From assembly GCF_003626575.1 (NCBI RefSeq), contig NZ_RBDY01000038.1:1-62136 (forward strand): a stretch of 62,136 nt of DNA, written 5' to 3'. Position numbers and translations under genes: made by a program. The DNA comes from Streptomyces radicis (GTDB taxonomy: Bacteria; Actinomycetota; Actinomycetes; Streptomycetales; Streptomycetaceae). Under the pieces are notes generated by a model. It made no database searches, was not told where the DNA came from, and saw nothing but the letters and a program-made list of their open reading frames with translations. Positions 52,887 through 60,698 of this stretch are shown here, in pieces (the stretch's first letter is position 1; every line of letters begins with the position of its first letter).

Positions 52887-53507
52887 ATGGCATCAGGCAC
52901 GCGCGAGGCGTTGGTCGACACGGCTGCCGCGCTGCTCGACGAGGGGGGTGTCGAGTCGGTGACGCTGCGCGAGGTCGGCCGCAGGACCGGGGTCTCGCAC
53001 AACGCCCCGTACAAGCACTTCGCCAGCAAGGAGGTGCTCCTCGCCGCGGTCGCCGCCCGCGAGCTGGAACGCCAGGCCGCGCTGCTGGCGGCCGCCGCGG
53101 AGCGCACGCGTTCGCCGCGGGCCCTGCTCCGCGCGGCGATGCACGTGTACATCGCCTGGGCGCGCGACCATCCGGCGCGCTTCAAGCTGGTGTTCGGCAG
53201 GTGGTCGGTCGGCTCGGCGGAGCTCGGGGTCGCCGCGGAAGCGGCCCAGGACCTGTTGACCGGCATCGTCTCCGCCGCGCAGGAGGCGGGTGCCCTTCCC
53301 GCGGGCGATCCCGTTCGGCTGGCCTCGCTCGTGCGGGCCCTCGCCCACGGAGCGGCCGACCTCGCCTCCGCCGGGCACCTCGCGTCGGACGGCAAGGGCC
53401 ATGCGAGCCCGGAACAGCTCGTCGACGACCTCATCGGCTATCTGGACGCCGCGGCGCGCGCGATGCGGGCCGACCCGCCAGCCATGGAAGGCGACGTGTC
53501 CGGGTAG
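52887..53507 (+). CDS. TetR-family repressor of the divergent SDR
   Basis: TetR regulator of 206 residues. HTH: VTLREVGRRTGVSHNAPYKHFASKEVLLAAVAARELE at about 28-64, the AcnR/TetR_C-like subtype with His-Asn-Ala-Pro-Tyr in the recognition helix. The C-terminal half includes HVYIAWARDHPARFKLVF. Binding to the two upstream palindromes would repress both itself and the SDR. VOC gene follows after 10 bases. Confidence 0.88.
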   Translation: MASGTREALVDTAAALLDEGGVESVTLREVGRRTGVSHNAPYKHFASKEVLLAAVAARELERQAALLAAAAERTRSPRALLRAAMHVYIAWARDHPARFKLVFGRWSVGSAELGVAAEAAQDLLTGIVSAAQEAGALPAGDPVRLASLVRALAHGAADLASAGHLASDGKGHASPEQLVDDLIGYLDAAARAMRADPPAMEGDVSG

Positions 53508-53517
53508 GTTGCCTGGC

Positions 53518-53898
53518 ATGCACAGGAGCCGTGTGTACGCCGTTCTCATCGACGCGCCCGAGGCCGAGGCCGAGCGGTCGGTCGCCTTCTGGTCGGCGGC
53601 TCTGGGGGTCAGGGCCGAAACGTTTGCCCCGGAGCCGCAGTTCACCACGCTTCATCAGGCCCTGCCGGGTCTTGTCGCCGCCGTGCAGGCGGTCGACGAC
53701 GCGCCCCGGATGCACCTGGACATCGAGACCGACGACCTCGAGGCGGAGACCGAGCGGCTGGTCGCGTTGGGCGCCGAACGTGTCTCGCGGTGGCAGGAGT
53801 GCCAGGTGCTTCGCGCACCCGGCGGTCACCTGCTGTGTGTGCTGCCCGTGGAGACCGACCCCGAGGACTTCAGGGAACGGGCCAACGTCTGGCCCTGA
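53518..53898 (+). CDS. VOC (glyoxalase/dioxygenase-fold) protein
   Basis: Small protein of 126 residues. VYAVLIDAPEAEAERSVAFWSAALG starts the fold, MHLDIETDDLEAETERLVALGAERV is the second beta-alpha unit, and APGGHLLCVLPVE the last strand with a metal-ligand-like position. Function unknown. It is 10 bases behind the TetR gene and may be co-transcribed. Confidence 0.82.
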   Translation: MHRSRVYAVLIDAPEAEAERSVAFWSAALGVRAETFAPEPQFTTLHQALPGLVAAVQAVDDAPRMHLDIETDDLEAETERLVALGAERVSRWQECQVLRAPGGHLLCVLPVETDPEDFRERANVWP

Positions 53899-53920
53899 CA
53901 CGGAGGGCTCACCGGGTGGT

Positions 53921-54236
53921 GAGGCGGCGGTGTTCGACGAGGCCGGGGACGAACGCGCCATCACGCTGCGCTCGGTCGCTCGCCGGGTCGGGATCGGAGG
54001 AGGACCTGACCGGGCTCGGCACGGCGAGCCTCTCGATCGTCAGCGAGGCCTTGGGCGACTGCGTCGCCGCGGGACAGGCGACCAGCACCGACCTGTCACG
54101 CGACGCGATCGCGCTGTGGCTGGGGCTGCACGGATTCGCCCACCAACGGGCCATCAGCGTCGCCTTTCCCTGGCCCGAGGACACCGCCGAGCGCATCATC
54201 ACCGCGCTCGCCCACCTGAACGACGGGACGGCTTGA
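53921..54236 (+). pseudogene. Decayed TetR gene with internal deletion
   Basis: One frame from about 53,921 reads FDEAGDERAITLRSVARRVGI, the first two HTH helices of a TetR protein. After a frame change near 54,000 a second frame gives LSIVSEALGDCVAAGQ..LWLGLHGFAHQRAISVAFPWP, a typical TetR C-terminal half. The recognition helix, the YxHF motif and about 80-100 residues are missing. It is no longer a functional repressor. Confidence 0.75.
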
Positions 54237-54267
54237 ACGACGGGACGGCCTGAACGGCCGGACGGGC
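54217..54267. repeat. 17-base tandem repeat, three copies
   Basis: TGAACGACGGGACGGCT, TGAACGACGGGACGGCC and a degenerate third copy lie end to end at the end of the TetR remnant. Each unit carries a TGA stop. Confidence 0.8.
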
Positions 54268-54288
54268 CAGCTCCGTTCGCGCGGTGCG

Positions 54289-56466
54289 TCAGTCCGCGTC
54301 GTCCGCCGCCAGCCGGTCCTGGAGGCGGGCATGGCGGAACTGGTAGGTGGTTCCCTCCGCGCGGAGGATGCCACGCTCGTGGGCGTCCCTGAGGAAGCGC
54401 ATCCCCCGGATCGGGAAGAGGCCGCGGGCACGCAGTTGGAAGAAGACCAGGATGGTCCGCACGGTGTCGGACACGGCGGTCATGCTGGCGAGGCCGATGG
54501 GGATCGCGTGGCCGATGGCCGAGATGACTCCCGCCTCCCAGCCGGCGACACGGGCGTTGCCGTAGCCGAAGGCCAGCCCGAGGCAGAGCCCGGCCACCGC
54601 GCCGAACGCGATGGAGCTCCGCAGATCACGGGTCCACGAGGTGCCGGGGTCCGCGGGTGTGCTCGCGCGGAGGGAGAGCCGGGCGGCCCCGACGATGGCC
54701 CCGAACGCGAACCCGCCGACGATCCCCGCCGTGAGGCCGTAGCCGAGGTGCTTGGTGAACCCGTACGCGAGGCCGATCGCCATGCCCGCCGCGCATCCGG
54801 TGCGCAGCGCGACGCGCGAACACAGGGCCCTGAGCCGCGACCACACCGTCCTGCCGGGGTCGGGGTGGACGCGCGCGGCGTCGAACGCGGCCAGGGTGCC
54901 GACCGCGAGCCCGGCCGCGAGGCCCCAGGGGTAGAGGCTCTGGTTGCCGACCGCGATCGCCACCGCGAGGCCGATCAGCAGTCCCACCACCGGGTTGGTT
55001 CTCCGTCGCGGTGTGCCGCGGGTGAGGAAGCGTCCGAGCCGGGCGGAGCGGGGGTCGCGGGACTCGGACGCGGCTGCCACCAGCAGGCCGAACACCAGGC
55101 CGAGCGCTCCCACGTACCCGGCGCCGAAGCCAGGACCGGTGTGGCCCATGGCCCTGTAGTCGCCCGGGCCGAAGATCAACGCGCCGCATGGCGCGGAGAC
55201 GCACGCGCCGATGGCCGCGACGACGGCGATGCGGGGAAGTGGCGACGTCCACCAGTGCAGGCGCCGCCAGTCCAGGCTGTAGGTGCCCCGCCGCGTCATC
55301 TCCGCGGCCATGTGGCTCAGCCAGCGTCGTGCCTTCGCCGATTCGTGCCGCACGAGGGACGGGCCAGGGCGCGGCCGGTACGCCATGTCCACTCGCCGTC
55401 TCAGCAGATCGTCAAGGACGCGCTCACGCCCGGTGAATCGGCCACGGGTGAGCAGGTCGGGAACGGTGGGGTCGGGGAAGGACTCGCAGACCAACGCCAC
55501 CATCAGCGGCGAGTCGAGGGCTCGGGCGAGATCGCCGTGGGGCGCTTCGGCCAGGTGGGAGAGCAGCCGTTTCCATGGCTCGGGGCCTTGGCCGCCGTGG
55601 CAGTGGCTGAGATAGGCGACCGCGTCCTCGGGGCGCACCGGCAGCATGCCCAGCTCCGCGGCTCCCCGCAGATGTCCGGCGCGGATGGCCTCGAACTTCT
55701 CGGTACGGGAGAAGATCGCCACCCGGTACGTCGCGCTTCGGTCGATCGCCTCCAGGGCTGCCTTGCCCAGCTCGGGCGCCATCTCGTCGAATCCGTCCAG
55801 GAAGAGCGCGATCCTGCCGTCGTCGACCAACCGGCGGGCCGCCTCACGCCCGAAAGCGCGGCGGCGAAGGAACGGGTATCGCGTCTCCAACTGCCCGACC
55901 AGCCAGTCGTTCAGATGCCGACGGTCACGCTCCCACCCTGTGAAGGACAGCAGGACCGGCACGGGGAAGCTCAGGCGCCGGTCGGGATCGGTCAACTTGC
56001 GACGTTCGGCGAGCGCTTGGCGCACGGTCAGGATGGCGGCAGTGGACTTGCCGCTTCCCTCGTCGCCGAGGACGACAAGGCGGCCGGAGCGCAGGTCGGC
56101 GAAGACGGGGAGGAGATCGGCGAGCCCTCCGCCCTTCTCCCAGGTGGGCCTCGCGGGCAGGTCGGCGAAGGGTAACGGCTCGAAGGGGGCGCCGACTGCG
56201 GGGCCTCGCGCCGGGCGGCGGCGCCAGCTCCAACGCACGTCGACCGAGGGATAGAGCCGTCGGTCGCGCACGGCGTCGTCCCACTCCTTCGCCACCGCGT
56301 CCGCCAGCGCGTCGGCCGCTGACACCGACTCGGCTGATCGCCGGGACCGCTCCCGCGCGGCGCCGCGGAGCCGGTCGGAGAAGTGGATCGAACCATGGAT
56401 CTGATCGGCCTGGACGACGTTGCGCACGTGGCCCGAGACCAGATTCCGCGCGGGCGGCTTCCCCAC
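54289..56466 (-). CDS. NACHT NTPase with amyloid-like N-terminus and TM domain
   Basis: STAND-class NLR-like protein of 725 residues. Residues 8-29 read NLVSGHVRNVVQ then ADQIHGSIHF, a pattern of spaced Gly/Asn/Gln and alternating hydrophobics like bacterial amyloid-signalling (RHIM-like) motifs. The NACHT domain follows: Walker A GDEGSGKST with Lys140, Walker B IALFLDGFDEM at about 218-228, and winged-helix-like segments. From about 450 on, nine or ten Gly/Ala-rich membrane helices form the C-terminus (for example FGAGYVGALGLVFGLLVAAA), in place of repeats. The GTG at 56466 is chosen because GGAGGGGGG lies about 6 bases upstream. Cell-death or signalling role is inferred. Confidence 0.8.
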   Translation of the reverse strand: MGKPPARNLVSGHVRNVVQADQIHGSIHFSDRLRGAARERSRRSAESVSAADALADAVAKEWDDAVRDRRLYPSVDVRWSWRRRPARGPAVGAPFEPLPFADLPARPTWEKGGGLADLLPVFADLRSGRLVVLGDEGSGKSTAAILTVRQALAERRKLTDPDRRLSFPVPVLLSFTGWERDRRHLNDWLVGQLETRYPFLRRRAFGREAARRLVDDGRIALFLDGFDEMAPELGKAALEAIDRSATYRVAIFSRTEKFEAIRAGHLRGAAELGMLPVRPEDAVAYLSHCHGGQGPEPWKRLLSHLAEAPHGDLARALDSPLMVALVCESFPDPTVPDLLTRGRFTGRERVLDDLLRRRVDMAYRPRPGPSLVRHESAKARRWLSHMAAEMTRRGTYSLDWRRLHWWTSPLPRIAVVAAIGACVSAPCGALIFGPGDYRAMGHTGPGFGAGYVGALGLVFGLLVAAASESRDPRSARLGRFLTRGTPRRRTNPVVGLLIGLAVAIAVGNQSLYPWGLAAGLAVGTLAAFDAARVHPDPGRTVWSRLRALCSRVALRTGCAAGMAIGLAYGFTKHLGYGLTAGIVGGFAFGAIVGAARLSLRASTPADPGTSWTRDLRSSIAFGAVAGLCLGLAFGYGNARVAGWEAGVISAIGHAIPIGLASMTAVSDTVRTILVFFQLRARGLFPIRGMRFLRDAHERGILRAEGTTYQFRHARLQDRLAADDAD

Positions 56467-56585
56467 CTCGTCCCCCCTCCGGACGCGATGCCTTCCATGA
56501 TTCCCCATCGCCCGTCGGTATCGCCCCGGGCACCCTCGATCGGGCCGGTGGGCCGGTGGGCCGCCGGTGGGCAGGGGGCCGGGGC

Positions 56586-57455
56586 TCAGGCCGTCGCGTC
56601 GTCCACGTGGGCGCGCCATGTGTGGGTCGGGGCGTAGCCGAGGACGCGGCGGGCCTTCGCCGTCGACATCAGGGACTCGTGGGTGCCCAGCGTGCCGCGG
56701 ATCTCGACGCCGGGGAACTCGGCGGCGGCCAGCTCGGTGGACGGGGTGGACATCACCGTGTCGGGGCTGGCGATGACGAAGACCTCACGTCCGGTGCCCT
56801 CGTACTCCAGGCCCTTCCGCACGGCCTGGGCGCCGTCCCGCGCGTCGATGTACGACCAGAGGTTCCAGCGGCGCAGGCGGGGGTCGGCGTCGAACGCGGG
56901 GAAGGCGGCGTAGTCGGCCACCTCCATCACGTTGGAGAACCGCAGGCCGATCATCTTCAACTCAGGGTCCCAGCGGCAGAGCTGGTCGGCGAGGTGCTCC
57001 TCCAGGTGCTTGGCCAGCGAGTAGTTGCTCTCGGGGCGGCCCGGGTACTCCTCGTCGACCGGGAGGTAGGGCGGGGGCGTGTCGAAGGGCAGGCCGAGGA
57101 CCGTTTCGCTGGACGCCCACACGATGTTCCGGATGCCGGCGACGCGGGCGGCGGAGAAGACGTGGTGGGTGGCCAGGATGTTGTTGCCGAACACGGCGGT
57201 GTTGGGCACGAGCCCGGGCGCGGGCACGGCGGCGAGGTGGGCCACGGCGTCCACGCGGTCGTAGCGGTCGTCGACGCCGGTCAGCGCGCCGACGGTCTGG
57301 CCGTAGTCGGTGAGGTCGACGCGGACGAACGGGCAGAGCCGCTCGGCCGGGGCGACCCGGTCGAGGATGACCACGTCCCAGCCGTGGTCGAGCAACTCCT
57401 TGACGACAGCGCGGCCGAGCTTGCCGCTCCCCCCGGTGACAGCAACGCGGGACAT
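56586..57455 (-). CDS. NAD-dependent epimerase/dehydratase-family protein
   Basis: Extended SDR of 289 residues. Dinucleotide motif TGGSGKLGRAVVKELL, catalytic SNYSLAKHLEE (Tyr-x3-Lys), and DAVAHLAAVPAPG are present. It probably acts on a nucleotide sugar or related compound; substrate unknown. The ATG at 57455 is the start of the Rossmann strand (MSRVAVTGG); an in-frame codon 51 bases upstream adds nothing conserved. Confidence 0.87.
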   Translation of the reverse strand: MSRVAVTGGSGKLGRAVVKELLDHGWDVVILDRVAPAERLCPFVRVDLTDYGQTVGALTGVDDRYDRVDAVAHLAAVPAPGLVPNTAVFGNNILATHHVFSAARVAGIRNIVWASSETVLGLPFDTPPPYLPVDEEYPGRPESNYSLAKHLEEHLADQLCRWDPELKMIGLRFSNVMEVADYAAFPAFDADPRLRRWNLWSYIDARDGAQAVRKGLEYEGTGREVFVIASPDTVMSTPSTELAAAEFPGVEIRGTLGTHESLMSTAKARRVLGYAPTHTWRAHVDDATA

Positions 57456-57513
57456 GCGATCACGCACCTTCACGAGCAGTGGTTCGAGCAGGTGCCACCC
57501 AACCACACACCGG

Positions 57514-58470
57514 TCAGTTGAGCGTGCCGGAGAAGCCGCTGTATATCTCCGTCGCCTCGCAGAACCCGAAGCCCAGGCGGGCGGCCAGGGTCAGGGCCTC
57601 GTCGATCTTCGTGAGGTTCAGCGCGCAGTACTCCTCCCAGCCGTCGTTCGCCGCGGGGGCGATCAGGGCGTCGCGGTGGGCCGTCAGATGGGCGCGGGTG
57701 GCGGGGACGGCCTCGGGTGGGACATAGCCGCCGACCATGTCGTTGTGGATGATCGTCTCCTCCTCGAGCCACTCCAGGTCGGGGAACTCCTCCCGCAGCG
57801 GCCGGTGCAGCGCGGCCGGGCGTATGAAGGCGCCGCGCGGCAGGTCGGCCTGGGCGAGGAGGTGGGTGGGCCAGGTCAGGCCGCGGGACATCCAGCCGGG
57901 GGTCAGCTCGGAGGCGAAGTCAAGGAGGGTGAACGCCACTTCGCGGCCGAGCATGTCGACCTCGTGCCGCTGCGACGGGCTGTCGGGGTCGGGAGCGGTC
58001 TCCCGCCCCGCGCGCAGCCCGATGGCGAGGGCGCGCACGACGCGTATGCGCCACGAGAGCGAGCGGCCGAGCTCCGCGTCGCCAGGCAGCGCGCCGCCGC
58101 CCTCGTCGGGGGTGACCCGGCCGGGCAGGGCCGGGTCGACGCGGGCGAGCATCTCGCGGGCGAGGGCGTCGACGCCGTCGGCGGGCGTGGCCAGATACCG
58201 CTGGACGGCGTCGGCGACCTGCTCCGGGTCGTCGCCCGCGACGAGGAACGGGCGGCCCCAGACGTGCACATCGGACTCGAGGGCGTCGACCTTCGCCTCC
58301 AGCGCGCCGAGCGCCCACTGCTTGGCGCGGAAACGCGTCCTGCGGATCCCGACCGCGCGGGCGATCAGGTCGTCGAGGGCGTCGTCGTCCCCGTGCCCAG
58401 CGACGAACGGCAGCAGTCTTTCCTCGACGAGCCGCAGGTCAACGGGGTGGAAGCTGGTGTCGTATCCCAT
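57514..58470 (-). CDS. Unrecognised protein behind a PafBC-type promoter
   Basis: Hypothetical protein of 318 residues with no motif I know. It has short conserved-looking stretches (HPVDLRLVEERLLPFVAGHG, WLEEETIIHNDMVGGYVPP, GFCEATEIYSGFSGTLN). It is soluble, with no signal. The ATG at 58470 is 8 bases after the -10 element of a promoter that matches the PafBC motif, so the mRNA is probably leaderless and DNA-damage-inducible. Function unknown. Confidence 0.7.
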   Translation of the reverse strand: MGYDTSFHPVDLRLVEERLLPFVAGHGDDDALDDLIARAVGIRRTRFRAKQWALGALEAKVDALESDVHVWGRPFLVAGDDPEQVADAVQRYLATPADGVDALAREMLARVDPALPGRVTPDEGGGALPGDAELGRSLSWRIRVVRALAIGLRAGRETAPDPDSPSQRHEVDMLGREVAFTLLDFASELTPGWMSRGLTWPTHLLAQADLPRGAFIRPAALHRPLREEFPDLEWLEEETIIHNDMVGGYVPPEAVPATRAHLTAHRDALIAPAANDGWEEYCALNLTKIDEALTLAARLGFGFCEATEIYSGFSGTLN

Positions 58471-58478
58471 GTGCCCGG

Positions 58479-58501
58479 ACCCTACTCCCGGCCACTGACA
58501 A
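58479..58501 (-). promoter_or_regulatory. PafBC (RecA-NDp) motif promoter
   Basis: On the minus strand TTGTCAGTG (58501-58493), 8 bases, then TAGGGT (58484-58479). This fits TTGTCRGTG-N8-TANNNT at every defined base. PafBC-type promoters drive the LexA-independent mycobacterial DNA-damage response. Confidence 0.75.
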
Positions 58502-58536
58502 CTCCCCTGCCGCTGACAACTCCCGGCCACTGACAA
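58485..58536. repeat. Triple direct repeat carrying the TTGTCAG element
   Basis: CTCCCGGCCACTGACAA (58485-58501), a variant (58502-58519) and an exact copy of the first (58520-58536). On the minus strand each gives TTGTCAG, but only the first is followed by a -10 element. Confidence 0.8.
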
Positions 58537-58546
58537 GGGCCCCCCG

Positions 58547-58912
58547 CTACTCCCCCAGGCCGTCGGCCAGCTCGGCGAGCAGGCGGCGCTTGGGGCGGGC
58601 GCCGGTCAGCGACATGACGGGGGCGCCGTCGCGGAACAGGATCAGGGTCGGGGTGGAGAGCACGGCGTAGGCGGCGGTGGTGCGGGGGTTGTGGTCGACG
58701 TCGAGGGTGACGATCCGCAGCCACCCCTCCCGTTCCGCCGCGATCTCCGCCAGGACGGGGGCGATCATGCGGCAGGGCGGGCACCAGGCGGCGGTGAAGT
58801 CGACCAGGACGGGGAGCGGGGAGGCGAGGACCTCGGCGGCGAAGGTGTCATCGGTGACCGCGGGCACGGTGGCAGGGGCGGCGTTCACCGGGCGGGGTGA
58901 GCTCGGGCGCAT
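58547..58912 (-). CDS. Thioredoxin-like protein with CPPC active site
   Basis: Thioredoxin fold of 121 residues. Active site is AAWCPPCRMIAP (Cys44, Cys47), where thioredoxins usually have CGPC. The cis-Pro loop is STPTLILFRDG. The dipeptide change usually makes the redox potential more oxidising than thioredoxin. GGAGAG lies 8 bases before the ATG. It overlaps the MerR gene by 65 bases, so the regulator and the thiol protein are one unit. Confidence 0.88.
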   Translation of the reverse strand: MRPSSPRPVNAAPATVPAVTDDTFAAEVLASPLPVLVDFTAAWCPPCRMIAPVLAEIAAEREGWLRIVTLDVDHNPRTTAAYAVLSTPTLILFRDGAPVMSLTGARPKRRLLAELADGLGE

Positions 58913-59279
58913 GGGCGGGTCTCTCCACTTCTGCCTCCGCGGCGGCGAGGCGCTGTTGAACGATGTCCCGCACCGCGGTCAGGTCGCCGATCAACGCGTT
59001 CAGCTCGGCGAGCTTGTGGCGGTAGGCCGCGAGGGACGCGGGACAGGTGTCGCCCGTGGGGTTGCCCGCGCGCAGGCACTCGACGAAGGGGCGGGTCTCC
59101 TCGAGGCCGAAGCCGAACTCCTGGAGCGCGCGGATCTGTCGCAGCAGCCGCACGTCGTCCGCTCCGTAGGTGCGGTGCCCCTTGGCGTCGCGGCCCGCGG
59201 TGAGCAGGCCGAGCGCCTCGTAGTGGCGCAGCGCGCGCGTGGTCGTTCCGGCCAGGTCGGCCAGCTCTCCGATCCTCAT
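58848..59279 (-). CDS. MerR-family regulator of the thioredoxin-like gene
   Basis: Regulator of 143 residues. The MerR HTH starts at residue 1 (MRIGELADLAGTTTRALRHYEALGLL), with DVRLLRQIRALQEFGFGLEE next. The effector end has two cysteines (FVECLRAGNPTGDTCPAS, about 68-77) that could sense metal or redox state. The long C-terminus runs over the thioredoxin start. It should bind the palindrome just upstream. Confidence 0.85.
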   Translation of the reverse strand: MRIGELADLAGTTTRALRHYEALGLLTAGRDAKGHRTYGADDVRLLRQIRALQEFGFGLEETRPFVECLRAGNPTGDTCPASLAAYRHKLAELNALIGDLTAVRDIVQQRLAAAEAEVERPAHAPELTPPGERRPCHRARGHR

Positions 59280-59313
59280 CGGGCCTCCCTCGGGTCGCCC
59301 ACGACGGTACGCC

Positions 59314-59329
59314 TTGACGTCGGCGTCAA
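59314..59329 (-). promoter_or_regulatory. MerR-type operator
   Basis: TTGACG-TCGG-CGTCAA, a perfect palindrome 35 bases upstream of the MerR start. Its minus-strand TTGACG can be the -35 element. A -10 hexamer at the long MerR spacing is not clear. Confidence 0.55.
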
Positions 59330-59367
59330 TGCCAGGTGTCGCCTTCCGCTCCCCGCGCCGGGCACGT

Positions 59368-59390
59368 TTGTCAGTCGCGGGAGTTACCTT
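59368..59390 (+). promoter_or_regulatory. Near-PafBC-motif promoter
   Basis: TTGTCAGTC, 8 bases, then TACCTT. It differs from TTGTCRGTG-N8-TANNNT at one base (the last G). The next ATG is 7 bases after the -10, so the mRNA would be leaderless. Confidence 0.55.
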
Positions 59391-59397
59391 CTGTCCC

Positions 59398-59802
59398 ATG
59401 ATGTTGGTCAAGCCGTCCGAGCGGTGGCGGGAGCGAGTGGCCGATGAGGCCAGGGGGTTGGCGGCGGGCACGGTGGACCCGTCGTGCGCGTGGGCGGTCG
59501 AGCTGTTCCCCGAGCCGATGCTGACGGCCACGGACGCCGTGCTCGCGGCGTTCGAGGCGGAGGTGGCGGAGCTGAGGGAGCCGTCGGACGCGCGGGTGTT
59601 CGAGGCGGTGGAGCGGGTGGTCCGCGCGCTGAACCAGGTGAATGAGGAGTTCGGGGAGGCCGCCTACGAGACGGAGGAGCGCGAGGAGTTGTGCGCGTAC
59701 ATCGACGGGGTGCTGACCCGGCACGGCCTCGATGTGGCGACGCTCGCGGCCAGGCGCGGCCTGGGCCGCCACGAGATAACGGACCGCTGGCGCGACTGGT
59801 GA
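59398..59802 (+). CDS. Small acidic protein of unknown function
   Basis: Protein of 134 residues. It is acidic and helical (for example DARVFEAVERVVRALNQVNEEFGEAAYETEEREELCAYID). The C-terminus GLGRHEITDRWRDW looks conserved. I do not know the family with certainty; it may be DUF5713-like. The promoter resembles the PafBC motif, so damage induction is possible. Divergent from the MerR gene. The 207 bases after it hold no clear gene. Confidence 0.7.
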   Translation: MMLVKPSERWRERVADEARGLAAGTVDPSCAWAVELFPEPMLTATDAVLAAFEAEVAELREPSDARVFEAVERVVRALNQVNEEFGEAAYETEEREELCAYIDGVLTRHGLDVATLAARRGLGRHEITDRWRDW

Positions 59803-60009
59803 GGGCGGCCGCCCGGTCAGGATCGGCCGTCCGGTGGCGGACGGCGGCACCCGGTGGCAGGCGGCGGCGCCGAGGTCGACCCGGTGCTGCCCGCGCGGCT
59901 GCGGGGGCGGGTGAACGCGCTGGGAACGCGCTGGGCTCGGCGGTGTTGAGCTTCCGTCCGAGGGTTCGAGCGTTGCTCCTTCGGGAGCTGACCGATCGGC
60001 TTCGCAGGG

Positions 60010-60561
60010 CTAGGGACCGGGGAACGCGGCCCTGAGGCGGTCGGCCAGCGCGGCCTTCTCCTCGCGCGTGGGCTCGAGCACGCCGTTCTCGGCCATGAGG
60101 GCGTGGTACTGCTGCTGCTCATAGGGGACGCCGGGCGGCAGGCCCGCGACGTGCCAGTGCACATGGGCGTTGCCCTGCTGGGCGCCGAGCGACAGCAGAT
60201 ACGTCCGCTCGGGCCGCAGCACGGTCTCGAGCGCGAGCGCCGCGCGCCGCACGAGCAGCGTCAGCCGGGCGTAGGCGGCCTCGTCCAGGTCGCGCACCAC
60301 GCCCTCGACGTGCGCCTTCGGGGCGACGAGCAACGTGCCGGGCAGCGTGGCCCACCGCGCGAGGAACACCATGTGCTCGGCGTCCTCGTGGATCACCTCG
60401 TGCTCGCGGCGGTAGGCGGGGTCATCGGCGGCCATCGCGCACAGGAAGCAGGGCCCGCTCCGCACGCGCCGCTCGTAGGCGGCCAGGTCCATCGGCCGCT
60501 TGTCCAGCCCGCTCAACTCATTCGACCCGATCGGCTCTTCGGCCGTGTACGCCCCGTCCAT
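60010..60561 (-). CDS. HIT-family nucleotide hydrolase
   Basis: Histidine-triad protein of 183 residues. The triad is GNAHVHWHVAG (His-x-His-x-His), with HMVFLARWATLPGTLLVAPKAHVEG before it and CFLC near the N-terminus, a possible zinc site. It probably hydrolyses AMP-linked compounds. The first ~23 residues are not typical; the real start may be the Met at 60492. Confidence 0.85.
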   Translation of the reverse strand: MDGAYTAEEPIGSNELSGLDKRPMDLAAYERRVRSGPCFLCAMAADDPAYRREHEVIHEDAEHMVFLARWATLPGTLLVAPKAHVEGVVRDLDEAAYARLTLLVRRAALALETVLRPERTYLLSLGAQQGNAHVHWHVAGLPPGVPYEQQQYHALMAENGVLEPTREEKAALADRLRAAFPGP

Positions 60562-60698
60562 GGGACGGACACGCTACCCGGTGGGCAACGACCGGCGCCT
60601 GGGCGGCCGTTCCCGACGCGTGGGGGCCGAGGGGTGTTCAGGTGCGGGTGGCGAGGGGTTCTTGGCGTGTTCTTGTCAGAATGCTGGAGTGCCCTGAC

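Noticed and set aside
54289..57506. An amyloid-motif partner effector next to the NACHT gene
   Set aside because: The epimerase, VOC and TetR neighbours lack any matching N-terminal motif.
60669..60691. TTGTCAGAA-N8 upstream of the PHP gene as a third PafBC motif
   Set aside because: Two of the core bases differ and the downstream hexamer TGCCCT does not fit TANNNT.
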